A stretch of DNA of 27,433 bases, taken from assembly GCA_002440975.1 (NCBI GenBank), contig DJWN01000097.1, positions 1,383 through 28,815 of the forward strand, in the 5' to 3' direction. The stretch's first letter is position 1, and each line of letters starts with the position of its first letter. Below are positions 1 through 6,722 of this stretch, piece after piece. A program made the translations under genes and the position numbers. A model generated the notes under the pieces. It was given only the letters and a program-made list of their open reading frames with translations. It was not told where the DNA came from and did not search any database. The DNA comes from Bacteroidales bacterium UBA6229. GTDB taxonomy: Bacteria; Bacteroidota; Bacteroidia; Bacteroidales; F082.

Positions 1-25
1 ATTTTTACCGGACAACAGTGAAAAA

Positions 26-628
26 CTATCTTTTATCTGAAGTACCTAATTTAGGTTTTTGACCTTTATCGTTTTCCTGTTTCTTCTTCATTTCGATCCT
101 TTGAAGAGCAGTTTTGTATTCTTCCTCTGTAAGTTTGCCTTCCTTTTTAAGCTTCTCAAGTTCTGCCTTTCTTTTGGCAGTTTCACTTGCTTCTGCTTCA
201 ACATTTGCTTTTTTAGCTTCTTCTGCAGAATTAAAGCGTTCCTTTGAATCATCTGATTCACTTTCAGCATGTAAGCTGCGTGTTTTGTCATTTTTTAATA
301 CCTCCGATTTAGCGGCTTCTTCTTTACGCTTATTTTGCTCCGCTTCATTTCGTAGTTTTTCTTCACGTAATTTTTCTTCCCGCAATTGAGCATCTTTGGG
401 TGCATCTTTCTGCGAAACCTTTGATTCCTGACCTAATTTTGCTTTTTCAGCTTCAATGGTCTTCTTTGCATCAGATTCTTTTTTCAGACTGTTTTCAACT
501 GCTTCTTTTTTTTGCTTTTCGGTTTTTGAAACCTGTGCAAATGCTTGTTGGCTGATGGCTACAAGACCAATTACAATAACAGAGGCTAAAGTAAACCGCT
601 GCATTTTTTTTAAGATGTTTGTTTTCAT
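26..628 (-). CDS. Secreted Lys/Glu-rich coiled-coil protein with SHOCT-like C-terminal motif
   Basis: The 200-residue product starts with a signal peptide (basic MKTNILKKMQR, hydrophobic core to about residue 28, cleavage near AFA/Q at 31), so it should reach the periplasm or cell surface. The mature part is almost entirely charged (Lys, Glu, Ala), predicted helical or coiled coil, and contains a tandem REEKL repeat at 83-92. Residues about 155-178 (ELEKLKKEGKLTEEEYKTAL) resemble the short SHOCT oligomerisation motif, which normally closes bacterial proteins of varied function. It lies downstream of the T9SS cargo gene but is separated by a terminator and probably has its own promoter at 666-673. 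No enzymatic domain is visible and I do not recognise a named family. Low-complexity composition makes similarity searches unreliable. The start is the outer ATG; an ATG at 604 is possible but would shorten the basic n-region. Confidence 0.75.
   Translation of the reverse strand: MKTNILKKMQRFTLASVIVIGLVAISQQAFAQVSKTEKQKKEAVENSLKKESDAKKTIEAEKAKLGQESKVSQKDAPKDAQLREEKLREEKLRNEAEQNKRKEEAAKSEVLKNDKTRSLHAESESDDSKERFNSAEEAKKANVEAEASETAKRKAELEKLKKEGKLTEEEYKTALQRIEMKKKQENDKGQKPKLGTSDKR
351..380. repeat. Two tandem 15-bp coding repeats (REEKL units)
   Basis: Positions 351-365 and 366-380 are two nearly identical 15-base units of the form CGTA(G/A)TTTTTCTTC(A/C). On the minus strand they encode the two REEKL pentapeptides of the secreted coiled-coil protein. 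A third, degenerate unit may follow at 381. It looks like a simple in-frame duplication inside a helical region. Confidence 0.7.
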
Positions 629-654
629 GTGGTTTAATTTTAGGATTAAAAGAA

Positions 655-687
655 AAAGGCTACTCCAAAGATAGTGAAGTAGCCTTT
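655..687 (-). terminator. Rho-independent terminator of the T9SS cargo gene
   Basis: A perfect 10-bp stem pairs 655-664 (aaaggctact) with 678-687 (agtagccttt) around a 13-base loop. Read on the minus strand it lies just after the stop codon at 695 and is followed by a T-rich run (TTTTTCTTTT), the standard intrinsic terminator form. The loop contains a -7 promoter motif for the next gene. Confidence 0.85.
666..673 (-). promoter_or_regulatory. -7 promoter motif TATCTTTG for the coiled-coil gene
   Basis: The minus strand reads TATCTTTG, an exact match to the Bacteroidota -7 consensus TAnnTTTG, 38 bases before the start at 628. No -33 TTG is seen at the usual 17-23 base spacing. The motif sits inside the loop of the preceding terminator. 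Confidence 0.5.
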
Positions 688-694
688 AAAATCC

Positions 695-3628
695 CTATTT
701 AATGATCAACTTTTTGACCTTGCCGTACTTATGTGTTCCCATTCGGATAATGTAAACACCTGAAGTGGCATACGACATATCGAGCGGATAGGTGTAACGA
801 TCGTTTAAATACGTTACTTTATTCTCAACTAAATTAATACCTAAGCTATTGTGGAGATTAATAAGTACCTGAGCGTCCAGCTTCCCGGAAATCAATGACA
901 CTTCATATTGTCCATTTCCTAAATAAGCGATCTCGAGTTCGCTGTCCATTTCCGGTAGAGCGATATTCCCTGTTGGCAGTACTATGTTAATTGTATAATC
1001 TTCCGTTTCGCCATATGTGGTTTCTTCACAGGCATCATCCGGTACGCCATCATTCCAGTTGGTTTTGACACGCATAAAATGTTCGCCTAACTGCACGTCT
1101 TCAGGAATGATGAATGCGAGGGTATCAGTATAATTACCACTGCCTTCACCATCGGCAATTTCGTAATTGTCAACGATAATTTCATCAGATTCAAATACAA
1201 AGTTATCATTGAAATCAATCCAAACACGTACAAACTCATTTCCATATCCTACTGTCAGGATCATTTCATTTGTTGAACCTGTTTCGATATCAGTGCTCAT
1301 ATTGGTGAAGTCATTATACCCGTTCTCACCACATTCCGACTCATTGATTAAATCACGGATTTCCACATAAAGTATAGCATCACCGGATGAGCAATTAGAT
1401 TCCGGCTGACAATTCGATTTAACAATTGTAGTGGAAGTAGTGTCATTGCTTAAATCAGAATCACCTTCTAACGAAGTATAAGCCATTAGGTTATAAGCTC
1501 CCAAAGCTGAAAAATCAGCTGTGGTCGTGAATTCGTAGTTTGCTTCTGAATTGGCATAAAGCGTATCCATAAATATTTCAGTTACTACTGTTCCATCCAG
1601 ATCGTAGGAAACTTCAAATTCTGTTTGATCAGCAGCACCAAAGTTGGTCAGCTTTACACTGATTGTTTCTTCCTGAGTAAGACCAGTTCCTGATTCGGGA
1701 TTGGTGATGTCAGTAACTCCAATATCATCGCTAAAAAGATGCACAACAGTAACAGCAAGACTATCGTTTAACCGATTTTCATCAGTTTCGAGTGCAGTAA
1801 AAACTTTGAGATCAAAAGATTCGCCTACAGCACTCATATCAATGGTGGCATCAAAGGTATAGTTTACAGCTTGACCGGCAAAAAGCGTATCAAAATACAT
1901 TTCATAGATGGTGTCTGTTTCCGGAAGGAAATAGCCAACAGGAATACTATCTACATCTTCAGTTCCATAATTGAAAATTTCTATGGTGATGGGTTGCTCA
2001 GCCAATAGCTCACCACTCACTGGCTCAACCACTTCCACAACGCCAACATCATTGGCCAGATCAGAGGCAATCTGAAATACGCCAACTACATCAGTTCTTT
2101 GATTATTCATGAAATATTCGCCAATATGCCAGAAAGTCATGTCATTCGATGGGTCGAGTGTAAGATGCACATAATCAGCCAAACGATTCGAAGGATTATT
2201 TGAATTTCCCTGAGCGATCAAGGTTTCATCTACAGTCATAGTTCCCAGTGGATCAGATGCATACCGTCCGGTGAAATAGATGGCAATGCTCTCGGATGTG
2301 CTTACCGTTGTATAAGCTAAGGCAATATTTCCCTGTCCGTCCATGGCCATACTACCCGAAAATGCATCTTTGTTGTTATAGGGAGAAATATAAGTTCCTT
2401 CCTGATAGATTTCCCATGGAGCATCATCGCCATACTGGCGCATCTCGAACCAGCGGATTCCAGCCAATTCTGCTGATGTTCCGTCTGTGTCAACTACAAA
2501 GTTGAAAAGTGCTGTATTATATCCTGGAAATCTGCGGTATTGTGCTTGTTGCATCACCGTAGCCTGCAGAATGTCAATATCTGGCCCCGAAGGTTGAGGT
2601 CTGTTCGAAAATGAGCCCCCATCAAACACTGAAATAAAAGGAGTTGTTGGGATTTCTATTGCTTGTGAAATTTCAGAATTAGCAGGTGTTTCCCAATCGA
2701 TATTCAAAGTCCAAAGCTTAATATGGTCTTCAGAAACTCCGCTCCACGCATCATCCTGTAGATATACAACTGTTGCATTTCCTGCAGGTGGAAGGTTACC
2801 GTTAGTAACATTAAAAAACTGTGGGCTGTAAAAACCAGAGGTTTGAATACCTGGGAGCGGGAAGGCTAAAAATTGCGGGGTTTCTCCATCTAATACGACA
2901 TCTCTTTCGATCACAAAAACCCGATTGGTAGAACCGATATTGGCTGTTACATAGTAACCATCTGACCAGATCGAAAATTTCGGATAGTCAGGAAATTGCC
3001 CTGTTGTGAGGCCTGTGGTATAAACGTACCAATCATCGTTCACAGGGTCAGGACCGGCCGAAATGGCAAAATTGAGGCCATTTGGCGAAAAATCAAACTC
3101 TGTAATGATATATCTGTCGGCAGCTGCATCGTAGAGCATAATAGGGTCGCCGGATGTGTTACCCGGAAAAATAGTGGCTAAAGACGCAGCCGGTGTAAGT
3201 GGCTCACCATTTTTGTCGAAGATGCGAAAGCCCACATTCCAACCACCTAAATAATGGTTAGGACCAACGGCTCCGGTTGGGTCACTGGGCGTATAACTCG
3301 AAACATTGGCATTGAATACCATCAAAGGATCACGACTGGCTTTACGTGCAACCTTTGTTTGTTGCGACACAAGTGGATCATCGCCTTTTGGTAAGCCTTT
3401 GCCAGGAACTGTCATATTAGCTCCGGCACGTTTGGGCTGGCCCATACGCAGGGGTTCGTTAGGATCTTGCGCAACAAAAGTTCCATTTTGGATTTGTTTC
3501 GCAATACTCGGCACTACGCGGGGTGCCGGCAATTTTGTAATTAAACTTGGTGTTGATTTTTCGTTTTGTCCAATACTGATAATTGGAAACAATAACGCGA
3601 TTGTGAGATAAGTTAAAAATGATTTCAT
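695..3628 (-). CDS. Secreted T9SS cargo protein with CARDB-like repeats and GEVED domain
   Basis: A large extracellular or surface protein of 977 residues from the chosen start. The reading frame is open to 3667, but the ATG at 3628 begins a clean signal peptide (MKSFLTYLTIALLFPIISIGQ) and lies 26 bases after a -7 motif, so I use it. Residues about 100-520 are a beta-rich region of unclear fold, possibly propeller-like, with many Asp/Gly/Trp loops. About 524-630 and 633-737 are two similar modules, each with a (D)DVGV-type opening and an AGQAVNYTF / ANSEANYEF segment, typical of CARDB-like Ig-fold repeats. About 739-883 is a GEVED domain, ending in a Cys-containing YGETEDYTINI motif. About 892-977 is a type A T9SS sorting domain ending in GKVKKLIIK, which directs export through the outer membrane and anchoring or release. 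No catalytic motif is recognised, so the role (adhesin, glycan or protein binding) is inferred only from architecture. It is monocistronic with its own terminator. Confidence 0.88.
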   Translation of the reverse strand: MKSFLTYLTIALLFPIISIGQNEKSTPSLITKLPAPRVVPSIAKQIQNGTFVAQDPNEPLRMGQPKRAGANMTVPGKGLPKGDDPLVSQQTKVARKASRDPLMVFNANVSSYTPSDPTGAVGPNHYLGGWNVGFRIFDKNGEPLTPAASLATIFPGNTSGDPIMLYDAAADRYIITEFDFSPNGLNFAISAGPDPVNDDWYVYTTGLTTGQFPDYPKFSIWSDGYYVTANIGSTNRVFVIERDVVLDGETPQFLAFPLPGIQTSGFYSPQFFNVTNGNLPPAGNATVVYLQDDAWSGVSEDHIKLWTLNIDWETPANSEISQAIEIPTTPFISVFDGGSFSNRPQPSGPDIDILQATVMQQAQYRRFPGYNTALFNFVVDTDGTSAELAGIRWFEMRQYGDDAPWEIYQEGTYISPYNNKDAFSGSMAMDGQGNIALAYTTVSTSESIAIYFTGRYASDPLGTMTVDETLIAQGNSNNPSNRLADYVHLTLDPSNDMTFWHIGEYFMNNQRTDVVGVFQIASDLANDVGVVEVVEPVSGELLAEQPITIEIFNYGTEDVDSIPVGYFLPETDTIYEMYFDTLFAGQAVNYTFDATIDMSAVGESFDLKVFTALETDENRLNDSLAVTVVHLFSDDIGVTDITNPESGTGLTQEETISVKLTNFGAADQTEFEVSYDLDGTVVTEIFMDTLYANSEANYEFTTTADFSALGAYNLMAYTSLEGDSDLSNDTTSTTIVKSNCQPESNCSSGDAILYVEIRDLINESECGENGYNDFTNMSTDIETGSTNEMILTVGYGNEFVRVWIDFNDNFVFESDEIIVDNYEIADGEGSGNYTDTLAFIIPEDVQLGEHFMRVKTNWNDGVPDDACEETTYGETEDYTINIVLPTGNIALPEMDSELEIAYLGNGQYEVSLISGKLDAQVLINLHNSLGINLVENKVTYLNDRYTYPLDMSYATSGVYIIRMGTHKYGKVKKLIIK

Positions 3629-3654
3629 AGAATTTATTAATGGGATAATGTTCG

Positions 3655-3662
3655 CAAACATA
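3655..3662 (-). promoter_or_regulatory. -7 promoter motif TATGTTTG for the T9SS cargo gene
   Basis: The minus strand reads TATGTTTG, an exact match to TAnnTTTG, 26 bases upstream of the ATG at 3628. Its position supports that start over the longer frame beginning at 3667, which would put the motif inside the coding region. Confidence 0.5.
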
Positions 3663-3759
3663 AACAATAATTTAGAATGACTTTAAATTAAAGAAAATAA
3701 TCTTGCAGATTTTGGGCGTAAATATGCATTTATAATATTGAATATCAAATGAATAAGAA

Positions 3760-3790
3760 AATTGCAAATTCAAACAAACTTTATGCAATT
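3760..3790 (-). terminator. Possible weak terminator after the GNAT gene
   Basis: A 7-bp AT-rich stem pairs 3760-3766 (aattgca) with 3784-3790 (tgcaatt) around a 17-base loop. It lies 13 bases past the GNAT stop codon and is followed on the minus strand by TTTTCTTATT. The long loop and low GC make it a marginal candidate. Confidence 0.3.
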
Positions 3791-3803
3791 AATTGGAGTG
3801 GTC

Positions 3804-4250
3804 TTAAACATTCAATACCATACGATATCCTTCCATTCCATCCTTGTAGTATTGCGATAATTGTTTGGTCACTTCAAATCCTTTTTGGCGATAGAGTGAA
3901 ACCGCTGCATGATTGTCGGTTCTTACTTCGAGTGAAATTTTTGAGAATCCTGATGCAGAGGCAATTTGTATAGCTTTATCCACCAATGAGGACGCCAGCC
4001 CTTTTCCCCTGAAATCAGGATGAATCGCAATTGCATATAACCTAAGCATAGATACTTTTTTGCGCTTAAGCAATATCATATAGCCTGCAATTCTTTTTTC
4101 GGCCATCGCTATTAAAAATGGATTTTGCGATTGTATTAGATAGCGCATTTGCCTCCTATTGAATGCATCAACTCCGAAACACGCTTGTTCAATCTGCAAG
4201 ATTGCTGGTAAATGCTCCAATCGGGCTTCAACAGTATTTTCAGGAGCCAT
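3804..4250 (-). CDS. GNAT N-acetyltransferase (RimI-like), partner of the RimK-like ligase
   Basis: Small GNAT-fold acyltransferase, predicted to move an acetyl or other acyl group from CoA to an amine. From the ATG at 4250 it has 148 residues. It shows EARLEHLPAILQIEQACF (first strand and helix), LYAIAIHPDFRGKGLASSLV (acetyl-CoA pyrophosphate loop, R/QxxGxG/A form) and LEVRTDNHAAVSLYRQKGF (the RimI-like NxxAxxLYxxxGF motif). It overlaps the end of the ATP-grasp gene by 11 bases, indicating translational coupling; a TTG at 4271 would lengthen the overlap to 32 bases. In Proteobacteria a similar GNAT domain, as I recall, is fused to a C39-like peptidase and sits beside the same type of RimK-like protein; here the peptidase half is absent. 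The substrate is unknown. It is unlikely to be the ribosomal-protein acetylase RimI, given the neighbour, though that remains possible. Confidence 0.88.
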   Translation of the reverse strand: MAPENTVEARLEHLPAILQIEQACFGVDAFNRRQMRYLIQSQNPFLIAMAEKRIAGYMILLKRKKVSMLRLYAIAIHPDFRGKGLASSLVDKAIQIASASGFSKISLEVRTDNHAAVSLYRQKGFEVTKQLSQYYKDGMEGYRMVLNV

Positions 4251-5721
4251 GGGCGTAATGTTTACGTTCAAGTCTGTCTAAAAACTCCCTGAGTATCAGG
4301 CGATAGAGTTCGTCTCCCAGGATGGCATCCTCTACACCGTAATCTATCGAAGGATTGTCATTAACTTCTATGATTACTGATTTATCGTCAATTGCTTTCA
4401 CATCCACGCCATAGAGGCCTTTTCCGATGGCATTGGCAGCATCGAGAGCATTTCTTAAAACATGTTTGGGCACTTTGTGCACCGGAACAGTTTCGAAAGA
4501 ACCGGTTTGGGATTTGCCGGAATCGTTGTGGTGATAAATTTGCCAGTGTCCTCTGGCCATAAAATATTTACAGGCGAATAAAGGTGATCCATTCAAAATT
4601 CCAATCCGCCAATCAAAACTGGTTGGCAAAAATTCCTGTGCCAGAACGATGGCTGTTTTTTGAAACAGAACATCAAGAATTTTCTGATAATCTTCATCCG
4701 AAGCGGCTTTTCCCATGCCATGCGAAAATGAACCATCCGGCACCTTTAAAACAATTGGTGAGCCTAATAGCTGTGTGATTTCGGCCCAGCTGTAAGGATC
4801 TGATTTAAAAATCAATTCCGATTTTGGTGTTGGTATTTCTTCCTTGTCAAGCAACTCTTTCAAATAAACTTTATTTGTACACCTGATAATCGAAAGCGGG
4901 TCGTCAATAACTACCATATCAGCTTGTTGGGCTTGTTGCGCAAGCCTGTAGGTGATGTGGTTAAGTGATGTCGTTTGGCGAATAAACAAAGCATCATATT
5001 CCATCAGGCGGTGTACTTCCTGTGCGGTAATCAGTTCAGCATTGATCTGTAATTTTCTGGCTTGGTTTATAAATTGGTTCAGGGCAGTTTTGTTACTTGG
5101 CGGAAGTGTTTCGTTGGGATCGTAAAGAATGGCCAGATCATAGCGCGAAGGTTTTTTGCTGCGTGGCTGACGCCAGACTCTCTTGCTAAAGTTGTCGAGT
5201 GCCTGCGCAAACACATCTTGTTGATCTTCAGTAAGGTCATCCAATCCAAGAGGTTTAATATTTTCAATTTGATTCTTCTCTCTTACTGCAAACTGAACCC
5301 TTAGCATTGGACAGGGATTTTGCTCAAAAACATAACGGGCTACTTTTTCCATGGCGGGTTCTGTGCAGGTTCCGAAAAAAATATCCAGCGAAACCCTGTC
5401 ACCTTCCTGCTCGTTATTTGTCGAAAGCCATTTGTAGGTCAGTTTTTGCATTTGATAATCGAGTCGCATCACCGCACCTGACTCAAGCCGGTTAATCACT
5501 TCGATATCAGGCAGCACTTTGTGACCCCTGGCTTGTGCCAACAAGGAACAATAATAACCCTCAGAATGATAATCCAGCTTATTACAAAGATTTATAACAA
5601 AAAAATGTTTCTGGTTTAGCTCCTGATTTTTAAGGTATTCACCTGAGGTTAAGATACTTTCGGTATCATAATAAGGTTTCCATTGGTCCAGTTCGTCCAG
5701 AATCAGAATTGTTGAAAGCAT
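4240..5721 (-). CDS. RimK-like ATP-grasp ligase with RLAN-type N-terminal domain
   Basis: Predicted ATP-dependent carboxylate-amine ligase forming amide or peptide bonds; the substrate is unknown. The 493 residues divide into an N-terminal alpha/beta domain (about 35-165, RimK-like ATP-grasp N-terminal or RLAN type, with FFVINLCNKLDYHSEGYY), a linker with a pre-ATP-grasp-like segment (about 193-290), and a C-terminal ATP-grasp domain (about 280-485). Visible ATP-grasp features are K325 in IVLKVPDGSFSHG (ATP-binding lysine and glycine-rich loop), AQEFLPTSFDWRI (about 361-373), LYGVDVK (436-442) and the metal-binding IEVNDNPSID (451-460). Classical RimK is about 300 residues, so the extra N-terminal domain sets this apart. 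It starts 19 bases after the outer-membrane transporter gene and overlaps the GNAT gene, which suggests one transcript. Family context from comparative genomics links such proteins to synthesis of small peptides or tagging of proteins, but no product is established to my knowledge. Confidence 0.88.
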   Translation of the reverse strand: MLSTILILDELDQWKPYYDTESILTSGEYLKNQELNQKHFFVINLCNKLDYHSEGYYCSLLAQARGHKVLPDIEVINRLESGAVMRLDYQMQKLTYKWLSTNNEQEGDRVSLDIFFGTCTEPAMEKVARYVFEQNPCPMLRVQFAVREKNQIENIKPLGLDDLTEDQQDVFAQALDNFSKRVWRQPRSKKPSRYDLAILYDPNETLPPSNKTALNQFINQARKLQINAELITAQEVHRLMEYDALFIRQTTSLNHITYRLAQQAQQADMVVIDDPLSIIRCTNKVYLKELLDKEEIPTPKSELIFKSDPYSWAEITQLLGSPIVLKVPDGSFSHGMGKAASDEDYQKILDVLFQKTAIVLAQEFLPTSFDWRIGILNGSPLFACKYFMARGHWQIYHHNDSGKSQTGSFETVPVHKVPKHVLRNALDAANAIGKGLYGVDVKAIDDKSVIIEVNDNPSIDYGVEDAILGDELYRLILREFLDRLERKHYAHGS

Positions 5722-5740
5722 AATTGTATCAAGGATTAGA

Positions 5741-6511
5741 TTAAATTTTACCTATTAACCAGCTGAAGCCAAAACCAATGAAAAAGTGATCGTCAGTAAT
5801 TCCTGTTCCGGAATTGATATCTACTTGCAAATTTGGTTTTAAAAGATAACTGAAGCCACCATCAAAGGATAAATCGAAGTCATCCAGTTGATAATAATTT
5901 CCGTATGGTTCTACAAAAACGCCAAGTTTATCAGTGATGGTATAACCTAAGGCAAAACTATACATCAAGCTTAACTCCTGTTCTTCAAACCAATAAGCAC
6001 CGAAATTAGAACCCAGATTCCATCGTTGCGTAAAATCCCAGCTGTGCAGGAAACGTAAACTCAAACCGAGCGCATCTCCAGTAACTTCTGCAGAAGCTGT
6101 TGGCACAAACACTTCGGCCAAAACTCCTGCCTGGGTTGCTCTTTCCGGATTTTCGCATACCTGGAATTTACCTCCTATGGTAAGATTGGAAAATCCACTA
6201 CCTTGCTTAAATTCAGACCAATTAGGCTTGTCATGTATTACAAAGGATTCAATTATTCTTATCTCCACTTTTTCGGATAAACCATATCTCAATAAAAAAA
6301 CAGGAAGGGAATTTACGGTAAACTCATCTTTTTCTCCAGGATTTAACTTACTAAAATCCAAACCTGTCTCCACCTGAAAATACCGTGCTTCAACAGTTGA
6401 AACGCCATCACCGGCACCCGGCCGATCCGAACTAAAGGACTGAGCCATTGAATGGGTGGTTTGTAAACAAAACATGAATAAAATGATACCGTTTAACTTG
6501 TTTATTTTCAT
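5741..6511 (-). CDS. Outer-membrane transporter-like beta-barrel protein (Phenol_MetA_deg type)
   Basis: A 256-residue exported protein. The frame is open to 6673, but the extra 54 residues look like noncoding translation (Cys/Ile/Phe/Tyr-rich); the ATG at 6511 starts a proper signal peptide (MKINKLNGIILFMFCL, cleavage near SMA/Q). The mature part begins SFSSDRPGAGDGVSTVEARYFQVETG, matching the (S/T)DRP...GYFQxETG opening of the putative MetA-pathway-of-phenol-degradation transporter family. Alternating hydrophobic strands and repeated Trp/Tyr/Phe girdles follow, and it ends near FIGFGFSWLIGKI, as outer-membrane barrels often do. The family name is historical; cargo is rarely known. It is the first gene of a probable operon with the ATP-grasp ligase (19-base gap) and GNAT gene, so it might handle their substrate or product, but that is inference. 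Confidence 0.78.
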   Translation of the reverse strand: MKINKLNGIILFMFCLQTTHSMAQSFSSDRPGAGDGVSTVEARYFQVETGLDFSKLNPGEKDEFTVNSLPVFLLRYGLSEKVEIRIIESFVIHDKPNWSEFKQGSGFSNLTIGGKFQVCENPERATQAGVLAEVFVPTASAEVTGDALGLSLRFLHSWDFTQRWNLGSNFGAYWFEEQELSLMYSFALGYTITDKLGVFVEPYGNYYQLDDFDLSFDGGFSYLLKPNLQVDINSGTGITDDHFFIGFGFSWLIGKI

Positions 6512-6615
6512 CGGATTACATTTTTGCACAGCTGATTTATAGCTGATTAATTTCTTAGCGAAGGTATAAATTTGAAAGCAACAAGCGACAGAAAATCTGA
6601 TGAAGTTACAGTATA

Positions 6616-6629
6616 AATCTGATCGGATT
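6616..6629. promoter_or_regulatory. Near-palindrome in divergent intergenic region
   Basis: The 14 bases AATCTGATCGGATT pair with their reverse complement at 12 of 14 positions, centred on GATC. The site lies between the divergent transporter and acyl-CoA dehydrogenase genes, in the longest gene-free stretch (6512-6722). It could bind a dimeric regulator, but one copy of this length can occur by chance. Confidence 0.25.
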
Positions 6630-6690
6630 AGAATCATTTTAAATAAGCCTTGTACATAAACTGAAATCCTCAATATAAGAGTAAAATAAG

Positions 6691-6698
6691 TAAGTTTG
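6691..6698 (+). promoter_or_regulatory. -7 promoter motif TAAGTTTG for the acyl-CoA dehydrogenase
   Basis: TAAGTTTG matches the Bacteroidota -7 consensus TAnnTTTG exactly and ends 24 bases before the ATG at 6723. I see no -33 TTG at the usual spacing. Confidence 0.45.
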
Positions 6699-6722
6699 CC
6701 TGCTAACTAAATTTCAACCTAT

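Noticed and set aside
6567..6574. Plus-strand TAAATTTG, a second -7 match upstream of the acyl-CoA dehydrogenase
   Set aside because: It would give a leader of about 145 bases; the motif at 6691 is at the normal distance. It could be a secondary start but there is no further support.
6512..6673. 54-residue N-terminal extension of the transporter frame
   Set aside because: The sequence looks noncoding (Cys, Ile, Phe and Tyr rich), and an ATG at 6511 starts a proper signal peptide.
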